Position numbers and translations under genes: made by a program | The notes under the pieces: model-generated | Seen by the model: only the letters and a program-made list of their open reading frames with translations | Databases searched by the model: none | Told to the model about the DNA's origin: nothing | NCBI RefSeq assembly: GCF_050624435.1 | Contig: NW_027459426.1 | Span: 291,147-355,146 of the forward strand | Direction: 5' to 3' | Origin: Tenrec ecaudatus | Lineage: Eukaryota; Chordata; Mammalia; Afrosoricida; Tenrecidae | DNA length: 64,000 bases | Shown: positions 1 through 11,174 of the stretch, one piece after another | How the letters are laid out: the number at the start of each line of letters is the position of its first letter | How positions within the stretch are numbered: position 1 is the stretch's first letter

Positions 1-550
1 AGCTGACTATTTATGAAAACACACTCATTACATGTATAGTAATATTGAGGATGATACAGTAAAATGAGTAAGACTTACCCCACACCCACCACAGTGAATC
101 AGTGAAAAATCGCTATACCTCATCACAGACACAGAGGAATGGCCCCCTTGAATGATCTGTATTATTCCATGAGAAGCTGATTGTGTCAGATCTCATCTAT
201 GAAGTGAGAGAAATTATAGGGGTCGTGTATAAATGGATACATCTGTACCCGTCATGACCAGCTGTCAACCCACATCATGAGATACACCCACCACTAGCCA
301 TCAGGATTCCAGACCACATTTGAGATGAGCAGCGGAGCTATCCTGGTGTGTGGCTCTGTCAAGTTCTCGAGGTTATCTCTTATTTATACCTGATGTAGAC
401 CAGAACTGCATTCATGAATGTGAATTATGAGCATGTATAAGTGCCCTATAGAGTTGAAAGCTGAAACCATCACCCCGATACAGCAATAAGCAAGGACATT
501 GCCCTATAGGGTACTCTTGAACCACTGATACCGAAGTGCACTCATCAAGG
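1..550. other. Unassigned 5' flank of first V pseudogene
   Basis: No gene, RNA or classifiable repeat was recognised here. No intact ATGCAAAT octamer was found ahead of the V pseudogene that follows, so its promoter is probably lost. Confidence 0.4.
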
Positions 551-557
551 AGTGACT

Positions 558-980
558 ATGGAGCTTTATTTTCCTATTGGCAGTCATCCTGGGTAAGATA
601 AGACAGAGATGAGGCTGGAGAAAACACTGTGGCAGCTCCAGAGCCCTCACCTTCTGGTTTACCTCCTCACAGGTGTTATGCCCAGATGCAGTTCGTGCAA
701 TCTGAGGCAGAGGTGCAGAAGCCACGAGAGTAGGTGAAGGTGTCCTACAGGACTTCCGGATACACCTTCTCCAGCTATGGTACGAATTGGGTGTGACAAG
801 TACCAGGAAAAGGCCTTTAGTGGAAGGACTGGATCAGTACCCACGCTGGGAAGTCAACATATGCCCCGGGCTTCACACAAGGCAGGAAGACATCTCCTGG
901 GATGCGTCATTCAGCACAGTTTATCTACAGACTGGCAGCCTGAACTCGAGGACACTGCCACCTCTTCCTGTGTGAGACAC
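558..980 (+). pseudogene. IGHV1/IGHV7-like V pseudogene
   Basis: This is an immunoglobulin heavy-chain V segment relic. A leader-like ATG at 558 is followed by a shortened leader exon reaching a GT near 592, about 12 nt shorter than the usual 46-nt leader. An acceptor (cctcctcacag) ends at 672, and the V exon starts at 673. Mature residues start at CAG 683 and read QMQFVQSEAEVQKP, followed by SGYTFSSYG in CDR1, as in clan I segments. The tract after CDR2 (TYAPGF) resembles IGHV7 more than IGHV1. In-frame stops occur in FR1 (near 730) and in FR2 (TGA in place of the arginine codon after WV). FR3 is frameshifted, and the second-cysteine tract reads tcc-tgt-gtg-aga at 966-977. No consensus heptamer or nonamer follows. 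It cannot encode a V domain. Family assignment is by eye. Confidence 0.85.
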
Positions 981-1241
981 ACGCTGTAGAAATCCACATC
1001 CCGAGAGCGTCAGGACACCTGAGGGCAGGGCAGCTGTACTCGCTGAGGCAGTGACTCAGAATATTTAGTTGAATCTTCTCTTTATTTACCTCCTATGAAC
1101 TTAGAGATGAGAAACAAAGACAATTACTTTCTGTGAAATTATCATTATAATACCGTGAAATTAAATCAGCCCCTCAAGGGGGGAGGTTAAAAATACCTTG
1201 GTATGTAGCCTTTCCTTATCTCTCTGTGTAAACACTTACAT

Positions 1242-1413
1242 CTCGGTACTGACAACTATGCCGACTCCATGAAGGTTCGAATTACCACCTCCAGACACAA
1301 TGAAAAAAACACAGTTTATTGGCAGAGAGAAGGTGAGAAAATGGAAGCCAAGACCATCTAGTACCCTGTGAGAAAAGAGGAAGAGGGAGTCAGTGTGATC
1401 CCAGACACAAACT
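1242..1413 (+). pseudogene. 3' fragment of an IGHV3-like V pseudogene with RSS remnant
   Basis: Only the CDR2-FR3 end of a V exon survives. From 1242 the frame reads NYADSMKVRITTSRHNEKN and then TVYWQ, a decayed form of the IGHV3 FR3. A degenerate AED-TAVYYCAR tract follows, with an in-frame TAG near 1359. The cysteine codon has become CCT in 'tac cct gtg aga'. Downstream, cagtgtgatcccag leads into the nonamer acacaaact (1405-1413), which matches the RSS layout of the IGHV4-like segment at 20.5 kb, but the heptamer position (1375-1381) is not CACAGTG. No FR1, FR2 or leader was found upstream, so the segment is 5' truncated. Confidence 0.75.
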
Positions 1414-2100
1414 TCCTGCTGGGAGAGACCTGGGCTGCAGGGGGGATTCAGAACCCACATATCGCAGGTCATACCCCAGGGGCAGGTGCCCATGCATGGT
1501 TTCAGGGCTGGTTTCTTCTTGTGATCTGGGGATGCTTCTCCATCGCACTGTTTCCCCCAAGGAATTTATCTATTTTTTTATGACAAAGGAATGCAAGATT
1601 ATTGTATAAGAAATATTTAGAATCAGACTATTGCAGGTAGGATGTATAATAATGGAATTGAAATCTCAACGGCAGAAAGTGGGAAGGAGCAGATAAAATA
1701 TAATTTTTATTTCTTAGTGTTATACCTCACTTATTTGTATATTAGTGTTTACAGCAAATGCATGTTTCAAGTACTGTTTGATAATAGTTGAATTGGTTGG
1801 ATTTCCTTGAAGGCGGACATGATCTTATCACAAACAGTACTGTATTTCATGATGTGTTTAGCAAGATCCTTCCTGCCAATGAATGCCATCCCCTTCTCTT
1901 CATTGTGTTGTTCTTTGCGTAGTAAATCTTATGGTTTCCTGATCAACTTGCAATACCATTTAAGTCCTTTTAAGCTCACTAATGCCTAGAATACCAACTA
2001 ACCTTCAAGTATCCCATTTCATCTTTTGCCCCTTCCAATCTTCCTAAATTTATAGTATGCAAATTATCAATTTTGATCATTAGAAGACTTTTGCGGCTCT
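1414..2100. other. Unassigned intergenic DNA
   Basis: The first about 100 bases keep the 3' flank typical of IGHV3/4-type segments here (a ctgcaggggg tract). The rest is AT-rich and shows no gene or classifiable repeat. Confidence 0.4.
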
Positions 2101-2109
2101 TTCTCTTTA

Positions 2110-2530
2110 CCTTGAGTCATGCCCCAGCAGCAAAGGAAGATCCTGACAGCTCCACTCCCAAAGCCTTTACCCAAATTACATCCTCATGGCTGAATCCCCT
2201 CCAAGAAACCAGCTCTACTTCAGTCACATTTTGAGTGCCCTCGAACATGAGGGGTCCATCCTCTAACAGTAGTTTCAACAATTTCCTAATTCCTTTTCTT
2301 ATGCTGTCAGTATTTAACAATGCTTCAAAAGTATGCATAAGATTTTCAAAGCTTCTTCCACTGAAGAAGGTAGTGGGGTCCTTCTGCATTGTCTAGTCTT
2401 AGTCTGGAAGCTTTGATGAAATCTGTTCATTTTGGGTGATCCTGCTGGCATTTGATATAACAGTGACATATCTTCCAGCATCACAGCAACACACAAGCCA
2501 CCACAGTATGATGAACTAACAGACAGGTGG
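2110..2530 (-). mobile_element. RTE LINE-related fragment, antisense
   Basis: The stretch shares words with 39,855-39,970 (ctgttcattttgggtga, acaacacacaagcca) and with the outer end of the antisense RTE copies at 47.5 kb (cattttgagtgcc). It is best read as the 5' part of an old RTE element in antisense. Family assignment is by resemblance within the window. Confidence 0.45.
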
Positions 2531-5047
2531 TGAGAATATAACATTATTCCTTCAAAATACACCATACAAATTCTGGCTAATATTTTAATTACAACAAATA
2601 AATAATTGCCGAACTCCACCAAATAGTGGAGTAATTCAATTCAATATTTTCAATTTTGGTCTTAACATTTAAATAAAAAGCCATGAGGACATCAAGAATT
2701 TAAGTCATGAGAACAACAAGAATTTAATAAGTAAACAAACAAATAAATGGGTCTAGAAAACTAGAATCAATGACCAATATATAGCATACTCAACCCAAAA
2801 CAAAACATATTGCTCCCGTTAGGCTGGAATATATTTCAGAAATAAAGTGAAGCATGAAACGAATAGAAACACATAGATATTTAATAGAAATACAGATAGA
2901 TGAGAGATACAAGATATGGACAGGCTATATAGAGAAAATTGACAGCTAAATCAATAGTTCAGCAGATTGATGGACCAATTAATAGATTTATGATAGATAG
3001 ATAAATAGATAGAAAGATAGCAGAGATAGGAATATGTATAGATGGATGACAGAGAGAAAGAGAAACTCGTTCAACAGACACCAGTGTCATTGTGCATTCA
3101 GGTTCAGGGGTTTGGGCTGAGTCCAGACAGATGGTGTTCACAGAACACTCTTGTCTATACTGAGATAAATTGAAGACTAAATGCACAAACTACTACATGC
3201 AGTGTGTCATAAGGAGGAAGGATGTTATAAAACAATGACTCACTCTTCAAGAGATTGTCTCAAGTACCTGGGTCCCCACAACAGGAACATATCAGTTATT
3301 TGATGTGTGTGGTGATGCAGATAAAAGTAGGTCAGGGAAGCTATGTGAGACCAGAGTGTAAGCACCACGAAGGGAAGGTTGGGATGTATTGCATAGGGTC
3401 TCGGGACAAACAGCACATGACCCAGTTCAAGACTCAGTGCATGGGGAGCAAGATACAGGTTTCCTTCCTGAATTTGGGGCCTCCCTATTCAATTTTCCCC
3501 TGTGTTATGGTTTTTATTCCTCTTCCTGTCTCTGAGAACCAAGATTTAGATGTTTTTAGCATAACCGTCAACTCCAGAGAACAGAGGGAGGAGAATGAAG
3601 CATGGAATTAGGACATCTTCTCTGGGTCCTTGCTCTTTTCTTGGGAGACCCCGAGTGCACAAACCTGAGGTGCTTTCTCCCCATCAGAGGAGAACTGAAG
3701 GGAAACGTTTTAATATTATTTTTTATTTTTATCTTTACACTTGCTTGTGGATTGTGGGAAGATTTACCAAGATTAATGCTCATTCAACTATTCATACACT
3801 CTTGTTTCATTTCATTGACTGTAATACACACAAACTCCTGTTACAATTACCTTTGCTTTCCAAATATTCTGAATGTTCCCCTGGATAAATGTTGCCCTTT
3901 TAATCACAGAACTTAGATTATTTTAAGGTAATTGTATCTACCCAGGATTATTGCTCCCAGGTAGGCTTGTCAATTATTTGACTGGAAGTTTTTCCAAGGG
4001 GTGAGTTCAGTCCCACACCTGAAGCGATGCTGGAAGCCATGGTCTCAGGACTTCCACAAATCGACCCAACAAGGAAGCCTAGTCTTTGTATTATTCTTTT
4101 GTGTGTGTGTATTGTTTCACTTTTTGTCCCACTCTACCCAAGACCTTCTAACGCTATCTTTTCCAAAGAAGTGGGTACTGATAGCAAGGCACCACCTATT
4201 TCTTCTGGTCATAGAGATCAGGAGACTCCTATCCATGATTCATTACAACATTGGACGAATGGTTTCGTTGTGTCTTCAAGGATCATCACTCTGGAAAGGG
4301 TGAAAGAATTAGCTGCACCTAGTGTGGTTTAAAGTCCCCAGTCACTACTCTCAAAGCCCAGATGTAGGACATTGTCTTTGTGCGCTGTTATCTCAACGGG
4401 TCTTGTGTCCCTGAGCCCCAAGGCCTCCTCCTGAGAGAGAGAAAAGTTAACAAACTGATGGTTTTCTTTAGTTTAGATCACAGTAGGTCAGAGAAATGTT
4501 TAGACAGATTATGAAATTTATGAGATTGTGAAACTGATGAAGGTGAGATATTCTCCATGTTGGATTTTTAACTTCTCTAACAAACAGCTACCCTGTCAGA
4601 GAGACGGTGACAAGGGCCAGGTTGACCATGAGTATTCAGAGTGACACACTCATCTTTGACTTTAATCTGCACAGATTTGTCTGACACTCCGAGTAAAGCT
4701 GACATTCCCTGAGATTTGTTTCCTCTTCTCAGGCAGCAGGAAGTACAGGAGAGACCTGGGCGCTAGGACACACCTGAGAGTCTATTGAGAGTCTATTTAG
4801 AAGGGGTCATTCAGTTGATGAGATTCTTCAAAGTCTTCACTAAGGAGACAGAGGTACCTTCCATCATGGACATCATTCCCCACAGACAGTAAGGAGAGAC
4901 CCAGGCTCCTTGGGCTGCAGATTCACACTGGGTTTGAAACCACTCTCGCCTGAGTGTGAATGAGAGATGCACTAAGTGGAGTCACAGTTCAAAGCTCTCT
5001 GTGTGTGAGGTTCTAGTGCTAGTGCCAGTCTTGTCTCCCCGCCCCTG

Positions 5048-5050
<3 letters not shown>
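2531..5050. other. Mostly unassigned DNA upstream of the IGHV5-like segment
   Basis: It holds a degenerate GATA/AGAT-rich tract around 2,985-3,060. A stretch at about 4,020-4,290 looks like an old dispersed repeat, possibly L1 3' UTR. Open frames at 3,255-3,916 and 4,001-4,332 have no recognisable domains and no splice context, and I do not call them genes. Confidence 0.35.

Positions 5051-5095
<45 letters not shown>
5051..5095 (+). repeat. (TC)n microsatellite
   Basis: About 22 perfect TC dinucleotides lie roughly 120 bases upstream of the IGHV5-like octamer. Confidence 0.97.
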
Positions 5096-5099
<4 letters not shown>

Positions 5100-5213
5100 G
5101 TGTGTGTTGCAGGATGTTACTAGGATTAAGTGCTGTCCCTCCCAGGAGTCCCAAGACCTGGGTATCCAGGGTTATAGGGCTGGAGGAGTCTGACACGTAG
5201 GGCAGGGCAGAAA

Positions 5214-5221
5214 TATGCAAA
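5214..5221 (+). promoter_or_regulatory. Octamer-like element of the IGHV5-like promoter
   Basis: ATGCAAAG differs from the V-promoter octamer ATGCAAAT at the last base. It lies about 105 bases before the leader ATG, as is usual for IGHV promoters bound by Oct1/Oct2. Confidence 0.65.
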
Positions 5222-5325
5222 GTGGAAGACATCCATTTTAGACCCACAGGCCACCTCCACAGGGGAAGGTTTCTCATCACCCAGCTGGTGAACTCAGTGT
5301 GATTCCTTTGCATCCTCCTTGCAAG

Positions 5326-5756
5326 ATGGGGTCTGCCACCCTAGATCTCCTCATTGCTCTTCTCCCAGGTCAGGATCACCACAGGTTTGAGATGAATGGA
5401 GGATGTGTGTGCAGAGGGAGTCTCTCATCTCTCAATCCTATCTCCACAAGTGTCTGTGCTCAGGTGCAGCTGGTGCAGTCTGGGGCAGAGGTAAAGAGAC
5501 CTGGGGAGTCTTTGAGGATCTCCTGTAAGACATCTGGGTACAGCTTTAATAGAAACTGGATTGGCTGGATTAAGCAGACACCTGGAAAGGGCTTGGAATG
5601 GATAGGGATAATTTATCCTAGTGATGCTGATACCAGGTACAACCCATCCTTCCAAGGAAAAGTCACCATCTCCACAGAAAACTGCATCAGCACCATGTAC
5701 CTGCAGTGGAGCAGCCTGAAGGACTCAGACACGGCCATGTATTACTGTGCAAGAGA
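5326..5756 (+). CDS. IGHV5-like V segment, open V exon but damaged leader acceptor
   Basis: This encodes the variable domain of an immunoglobulin heavy chain. The leader exon is 5326-5368 ([14 protein letters not shown], 43 nt, one codon shorter than typical) with donor GTCAGG. Mature residues start at 5461: [15 protein letters not shown], Cys22, NWIGW with Trp36, GKGLEWIG, then [15 protein letters not shown] and the FR3 end DTAMYYCAR. This pattern (IIYP.D.DTRY.PSFQG and [16 protein letters not shown]) is diagnostic of IGHV5. FR3 has an extra cysteine (Cys75, in ENCIST) where a serine is expected. The expected acceptor before GTGTCTGTGCT reads AA (5448-5449) instead of AG. The adjacent AG at 5449-5450 would shift the frame by one. 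The leader intron is open and in frame (135 nt from ATG to CAG), so an unspliced message would still read through. A good RSS follows. The segment is either a pseudogene by splice defect or is rescued by a cryptic site. Type and function are inferred. Confidence 0.8.
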
Positions 5757-5795
5757 CACAGTGAGAGAAACTCCTTCCTGAGAGGGGCAGAAACC
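5757..5795 (+). other. 23-RSS of the IGHV5-like segment
   Basis: A consensus heptamer CACAGTG (5757-5763) is followed by a 23-base spacer and the nonamer GCAGAAACC (5787-5795), which deviates from ACAAAAACC at two positions. It lies directly after the TGTGCAAGAGA V end and should be usable by RAG. Confidence 0.85.
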
Positions 5796-6280
5796 CTCAG
5801 CCTGATGCAGCTGCAGAGCAGGAGTCTCAGAGCATCTCTCAACTCAGCACCAGAGAACAGAGTGTCTGCTGTCTCCCAGTTCGTGAAACCAATAACACAG
5901 GCCACTGGCACGACAGGGCGACATCTCCCCACATGGGAGCACTGATGTATCATACCAGTAAGAGTTTCTCTGGAGTGGCCCACTGTGTAACTTCTGATCA
6001 ACCGCAGCACTATACAGCATATGACGTAAGGTTTCTTCATGAAATTCTCAGAGTTCAGCCCTTGATGCTCTTGAAGATTGAGCAGGTGCATTGTCATATA
6101 GGAAAAAAAAAATCAGCTCAAATGTCCTGGCCTTTTCCTCATTAAGGCCATTCCCAATGTTACTAGAATTTCTTCCTAAGAAGTAGCCATGATCTTTGCT
6201 TGCTTTCTAACTTGATTCAGTTGCCTGCATTCAACTTGATTCAAGAAACAGCTTTATAGAAACTTCCTGGGGGAGCAGTG
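5796..6280. other. Unassigned 3' flank of the IGHV5-like segment
   Basis: Nothing beyond the V-segment flank is recognised. Open frames here on both strands lack domain features. Confidence 0.35.
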
Positions 6281-6284
6281 GTGC

Positions 6285-6540
6285 TGTGGCATTAACAAAC
6301 TGCTCATGGATCCCAGACCTGATACCAGTTAGTTACTGGTATGAAGAAGAATATGGCATCAGGCCTGGAAAAAGGCTTATGACTTATGGCTTATGAACAA
6401 CCTGTGATATGAAGATAACACAATCTTGCTTGCTGAAAGTGAGGACTTGAAACACTTGCTGATGATGATCAAGGATTGCAGAGGTCATTATGTATTAGGA
6501 TTCAATGTAAAGAAGACCAAACGATGCTGGCCAGATTCCA
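6285..6540 (+). mobile_element. RTE LINE fragment, reverse-transcriptase region
   Basis: Sense-strand words read as YEDNTILLAESEDLKHLL and then FNVKKTK. These match the active-site-distal part of RTE/BovB-type reverse transcriptase (ADDTLLLAGSKEDL...NVKKTK). The same region appears in antisense near 58.1 kb and 61.3 kb. The fragment is short and decayed. Confidence 0.65.
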
Positions 6541-7520
6541 ATTTTGTTGTTGTTTATGATTACTGTTTATTTTGAACTGACTTTGAAAAGTCAGCATACT
6601 TCATGAAGACTCCAGACACCCGCCTTCCTTCCAGCTCCTCTCACAACAAGCTGCCAGGAAGAGAATTCACTCTCTCTCCCAATAGCTCAAGTCAAAGCAA
6701 AACAAAAAAAGTGTTACATGACTCAGTCTTTATAAGTGGCCTTGATATTGCCTTGTCTGTTTGAACCAAGTGAAATAAAGCTCAAAGGATTGAAATTTTC
6801 TTTTATGTTGCAGGATCCTTCTGCATTTAAACTCTGAAAATTGTCTTTCATTGTGGGACTTTGTGATTCTTTACACTTATTATTGTCCATTCCTAGATTG
6901 TTTTCTTCCTTCAATAAAGTCTTTGATATTTACTGAAAGCTCTTGCTTATCTTTGAAAGGAAGAATAGAAAAGTAAATGTAATATGTACATTTCATGACC
7001 ATCGATGTCTACCAATCACTATCAAGTTCCTAAAAAGAAATAAAACAAATAATAAATATTAATAAACTTACTATTTATTTGAGCAAAATATAGTACACAC
7101 CAAGGGATTGAAAAAGTTATCTTCGATAACTAATTTTTGTTCCAAGATTATATTTGTTGTGATTATAATAACTAAGGAGAATCTTACTACAGTGTAAGAA
7201 CAATTAAGAACATTGGACATTCTGTTTGAGGCCATACCCCAACATGCTTAACTTTGTGTGGCAATGTAAACTCCACAGCTTGACCAAGGAACCTCCCCTT
7301 AGGATATGAGATGGTGCCACAGCATGTTGGAACACCCCAGTTACTTGTTTGTTTCCTTGGCTAAATCTGTAAACCACTCCCACCTTTTTTTCCCCAGGAG
7401 CTTTCCTTCAGGAATGTTCTGGTTTAGTTCTTGCCTGATTCAAGTAAAGCAGACCCTTTCACTTTCATGCTGCTCCTGTCTTTTTTCTCAGCTAGAGTGG
7501 TGTCGCTAACTTGTTTCACA
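6540..7520 (+). repeat. Copy 1 of an about 1-kb dispersed repeat (LTR-like)
   Basis: The region is paralogous to 26,230-27,560. Shared landmarks in order are tcctctcacaac-a-gct/act-ccagga, ggatcctctg/tctgcattt, ctctgaaaat, cattggacattctgt/cattggccattctgtgtgagacca, gtaaactccacagcttgaccaaggaacctcccc/gtaaatttcacacttacccaagaaacctcccc, and aggagct...cttgttcaagtaaagcag/cttgttccaagtagag. The late AGTAAAGC followed by a pyrimidine-rich tract is LTR-like, but no internal retroviral sequence was identified. Family unknown. Confidence 0.55.
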
Positions 7521-8765
7521 CTTCGTTTGGCTGAGTGTGTTTTTCAATGTGAAAATATACTCTGTCTTATAGATTCGAAATCACCTTAATGACAGTGAGG
7601 TTGGGATTGGTGTTATCACAAAGAAGATGATGGGGGTCAGACTTTCTCTTCTCAGTTTCTGAGAAGAATTGGATTGTCTCTACTTCATTCTTGGGGCTTC
7701 CAAAATGCAGAACATCTCATCAATTTCCAGGTAAAATCTCAAACCTAGTGGAAAACATTACATCATGGACAGGGTCCTCTAGGATCCACAAACCTTGTCC
7801 GTAGTCATGAATTACCTGTGGAGATTCTTCTGCCAAGTGGTTACTTCTTTCTGATAGTTTCCAGATTCCCAAAATGGGTTGACATAATAAGGTTTCCATT
7901 ACTTGTCATCAGTAATTATTTTCCCTCTTCCTAGTTGTCCAAGATTTGGGCCTAGGATTGATGAATCCCTCAGATTCTCAACGTAAACTTTGCTATCTCT
8001 GGTGACTGCTGAATGCCAGAGCTGGAGCTGCCAAAACCTGCAGAAGAGGTTGGAGTAGTTGTGAGCAATATATTCTAGTAGCAGAAAACAGCCTCCCATC
8101 CCTATGGAACTGGTACTCGAACTCCAGAAGAATACCCACAAATCAGTTATCTTGCATCTGAGCTCAATCACACTGAGGGCACAGCTGTCCACTCATGTGG
8201 GAGAGAATCAGAGAGAGAACTCAGGTTAGCAGGGCAGGCGTAGGTGGGTAGAAACTAATAAATATTAAAAACTCACCTAACAACACAGAAGGCGCACAGC
8301 AAATAACCCAATTAAACAAAAACAGAGAAGACGAATTAAAGTGATAAATACCCAGTTTTAATGCTCATGATAAAAGAAAGGCGGCTGGAATCTCCCAGAT
8401 CAGAAATCAGAGAAGAGACACCATTCCACAGATTTTATGGACAGTGAAAGGCGAAAAAGAATCTAATAATGTCCCCACATAAGAAACGGATCATAGAGCT
8501 GCTCACTGTCATCATGCCTATCCAGCGGTTGAGGGGAACGAGAGGGGATGCACTGTGACCTCTCAGATGGCAAAGGCTGTTGTGTCTGCCATATAAAGCT
8601 TATAACTTGAAAGTTACATTCTTTAAAAATATAATAATGTGCAACAAAGAAATACTTGGTACAGAACCTGTTTAAGAGCTCTATTTTCCTGAGAATGCTT
8701 GTGTTTCTCTGAGTCTGAGGGAGAAGAGTTGCCCATAATCTCTACACAATCGCTTCTAAATATCA
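7521..8765. other. Unassigned DNA upstream of the IGHV3-like pseudogene
   Basis: No recognisable gene. Short open frames (for example 7,899-8,192 on the - strand) have no family features. Confidence 0.35.
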
Positions 8766-8771
8766 GGGAAG

Positions 8772-8779
8772 ATGCAAAT
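8772..8779 (+). promoter_or_regulatory. Perfect V-promoter octamer
   Basis: ATGCAAAT lies 123 bases ahead of the leader ATG at 8903. This is the canonical Oct-binding element of IGHV promoters and shows that the promoter outlived the coding damage. Confidence 0.85.
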
Positions 8780-8902
8780 GCAGCTCTCTGCCTGCTGATA
8801 AACCAGCCACAGCCCCTGATGTTTGAGATCTCAGAGGACATTCCAGTTTCCGGGTCTCTGCTGTTACCATTTCGTGACAGGAGCTTGTCCAGAGGACACA
8901 TC

Positions 8903-8965
8903 ATGAATTTTGCAGCAACACTGGCTTTCATTTTGGCTATTTCACATGGTAATTGTGGTGTACCG

Positions 8966-9001
<36 letters not shown>

Positions 9002-9318
9002 TGGTGAGTGATTTAGTTTGTATGTGGGTCTGTTTGCAGGTGGTCAGTGTGAGGTGCAGCTGGTGGAGTCTGGGGGCGATATGAGAAAGCCTGGGAGGTC
9101 TCTGAAAATCTCCTGTGTAACCTCTGGATTCAACATCAAAAAGGATGGCATGAATTGGGTCCGCCAGGCTCAAGGAAAGGGCCTGCAGTGGGTCTCGGGT
9201 ATTAATAGTGGTGGAAGGGTCAATGCACCATCTCCAGAGACAACTCCAAGAACACACTCTATCTTCAAATGGACAGCCTGAAAGCTGAGGACACGTCCAT
9301 GTATTACTGTGCAAGAGA
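8903..9318 (+). pseudogene. IGHV3-like V pseudogene with CDR2/FR3 deletion
   Basis: This is a clan III heavy-chain V segment. The leader exon is 8903-8948 (46 nt, MNFAATLAFILAISH) with donor GTAATT. The intron holds a (TG)n tract, the acceptor tgtttgcag ends at 9039, and L-part2 is GTGGTCAGTGT. Mature residues from 9051 begin [18 protein letters not shown], followed by Cys22, CDR1 [24 protein letters not shown] and INSGG. The frame is then lost. The FR3 text [18 protein letters not shown] and [11 protein letters not shown] is intact but in another frame, because about 25 nt covering the STYYADSV part have been deleted. The splice sites and promoter look sound. The RSS is damaged: the heptamer is CACCCAA, and acacaaatt (9351-9359) sits after 25 rather than 23 bases. 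It cannot make a V domain unless the deletion is an assembly error. Confidence 0.9.
8969..9000 (+). repeat. (TG)n microsatellite within a V leader intron
   Basis: Sixteen TG dinucleotides lie within the 90-base leader intron of the IGHV3-like pseudogene, between donor and acceptor. Confidence 0.95.
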
Positions 9319-9359
9319 CACCCAATGGGCGCAAATCAGTGAGAGGCCATACACAAATT

Positions 9360-11170
9360 TTCCCTGCACAGAGGACAGTGGTCTCCAGGGGGCGCTCAGG
9401 ACCCACAGAGCACAGGGCTCAGACCCAGGAGCAGGTGCAGCTGGAGCTTCAAGGCTGGTTTCCTGTGGGGATCTGCGGATTCTGCTAAATCTGTTTCCCT
9501 AGGGAATCTCTCTCTAATTTAAGAATATTAGTTCTGTGCCTACTTCTGGTATCTGTGAATTTAAATAGTATATTGTAATGGGAGAATATAGTCTGTCTTA
9601 CAGCAACAAACAGTCTGTCCCTTAAGGCAGGAAATGACTCTGTCAGGTGTCCCTGCATCAGAGTTCTCATGACGCTCAGATAAATACTTTCCAATCAGAC
9701 TCAGGGGAAATAGGAGACTGGGAAAAGGTCACTATTAAGTGCCAACATTATTGACTGAAAATTTCACAGTATATTCTTCCATCACTTTGTAAGGTTTCAT
9801 GACAATCACTTATTCAAATTATAGAAACGTTGATACATGCACACAATAGAATGCTATACATGCCAAAAAAGTACCAGAGAGACCACAAAGCACATTAGGA
9901 CATAGACATGAGTGTAACTAGACAATTACACACGCACACAAAACAATGAAGCAAAAACAAAACAAAAAACACCTACAAAGGAGGCTCCACTCAAATTTGG
10001 GCATGTTGTCATATAGCAGGAAATGGGAAATGGCAAGGGCTTCTGACATTCAGCAGCGTCCCAGCGTTACTTCAGTTTCATAGAGTCTCCTGTGATGGTG
10101 TTCTCAAAGGAACCAAACTACTGTGTTGAACTTAAAGCTTAAAATCTCCAACGTGGGAGGCACAGCTGATTGCTATTCTAAATTCATGAGTTTCAAGGTA
10201 TGATCACATGATTTCAAATGGTAAAACCAAGATCAGAGGAGGGAATGGAATTAGAGGTTCAATTCAGGACTATCATTGTTGAGGTTCTCTACTTTCTGGA
10301 CGCCAAGGTCTTCCAGCCTCTACTGATGTGCTGTTGATTTTCTTTCTCTCTTGGCATTGGTCTGACAAGGGAGAAAACAACTCTGCACTTACCTTTTTAG
10401 CACCCTCAGGTGGATTCCAGCACTCTTGTGTTTGATGAGTGTAAGTTTTGTCTGGAGCTCCGCTAAAGCTAGAGGTAATTAACTGAAGTTCTGTCATTCT
10501 TAGGGAAACATTGTGAACCTAGGTCTGAGGTGTGGCCTTACAAACATCCACGTTTCTCCCTCAGGGGCAATATGGGTCCAGGAGAAATTTCTGCTCTCTT
10601 TCCAGGATCGACCTTCTTCTGTTTTTACCTCATCTGTTTCCCCCACAGTTGCTATAGTTTACCACATGAGACCATAACTTCCTGTTTTGGAGTCTTTAAC
10701 TTCTACATCTTGGTATTTGTATATTATAGATGAGAGGGCCTATATTCTGGGGGGTGGGGGGGAATCATATGGTGTCCTCTGTTTCTATTGGTTTCTTGTG
10801 TGACTTAACACTACAGTTAAATGTGATAATAATAAATCATATTTTCCCACAGATTTAGTTGCCAGCTACTTCCTCCAGGACACTATTTCTGCCGTCAGCT
10901 ACTTTCATAGTAAATTACACACAAAATGACACGTTATTCTGCTGATGAAAACCAGACTAGCAAAGGTATTCAACTCTAGGAGAGAGGACACACCCCATAG
11001 GATGTCCAGTTCTCCCCATTTACTGGAAAGCTAAGATTATACATAAGTCACAGTGGAATTTTTGCTGACCTAAGATGCCCTTGTGGCAATATTAAAAGTG
11101 AACAGAAAAGGTGTTGAACAAGAGAGTGAAACCATGTGTGATGGTTTTCCTGATCAGGATGTCTTTGTGT
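9360..11170. other. V-segment 3' flank and unassigned DNA
   Basis: The first about 130 bases carry the conserved V 3' flank (ccagggggcgctcagga, also seen in altered form at 20,600). The remainder shows no gene or repeat I can name. Confidence 0.4.
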
Positions 11171-11174
11171 TTGC

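Noticed and set aside
5299..5325. Earlier in-frame ATG at 5299 as the start of the IGHV5-like protein
   Set aside because: The ATG at 5326 matches the conserved MGS leader start of IGHV5, and the earlier one only adds non-signal residues.
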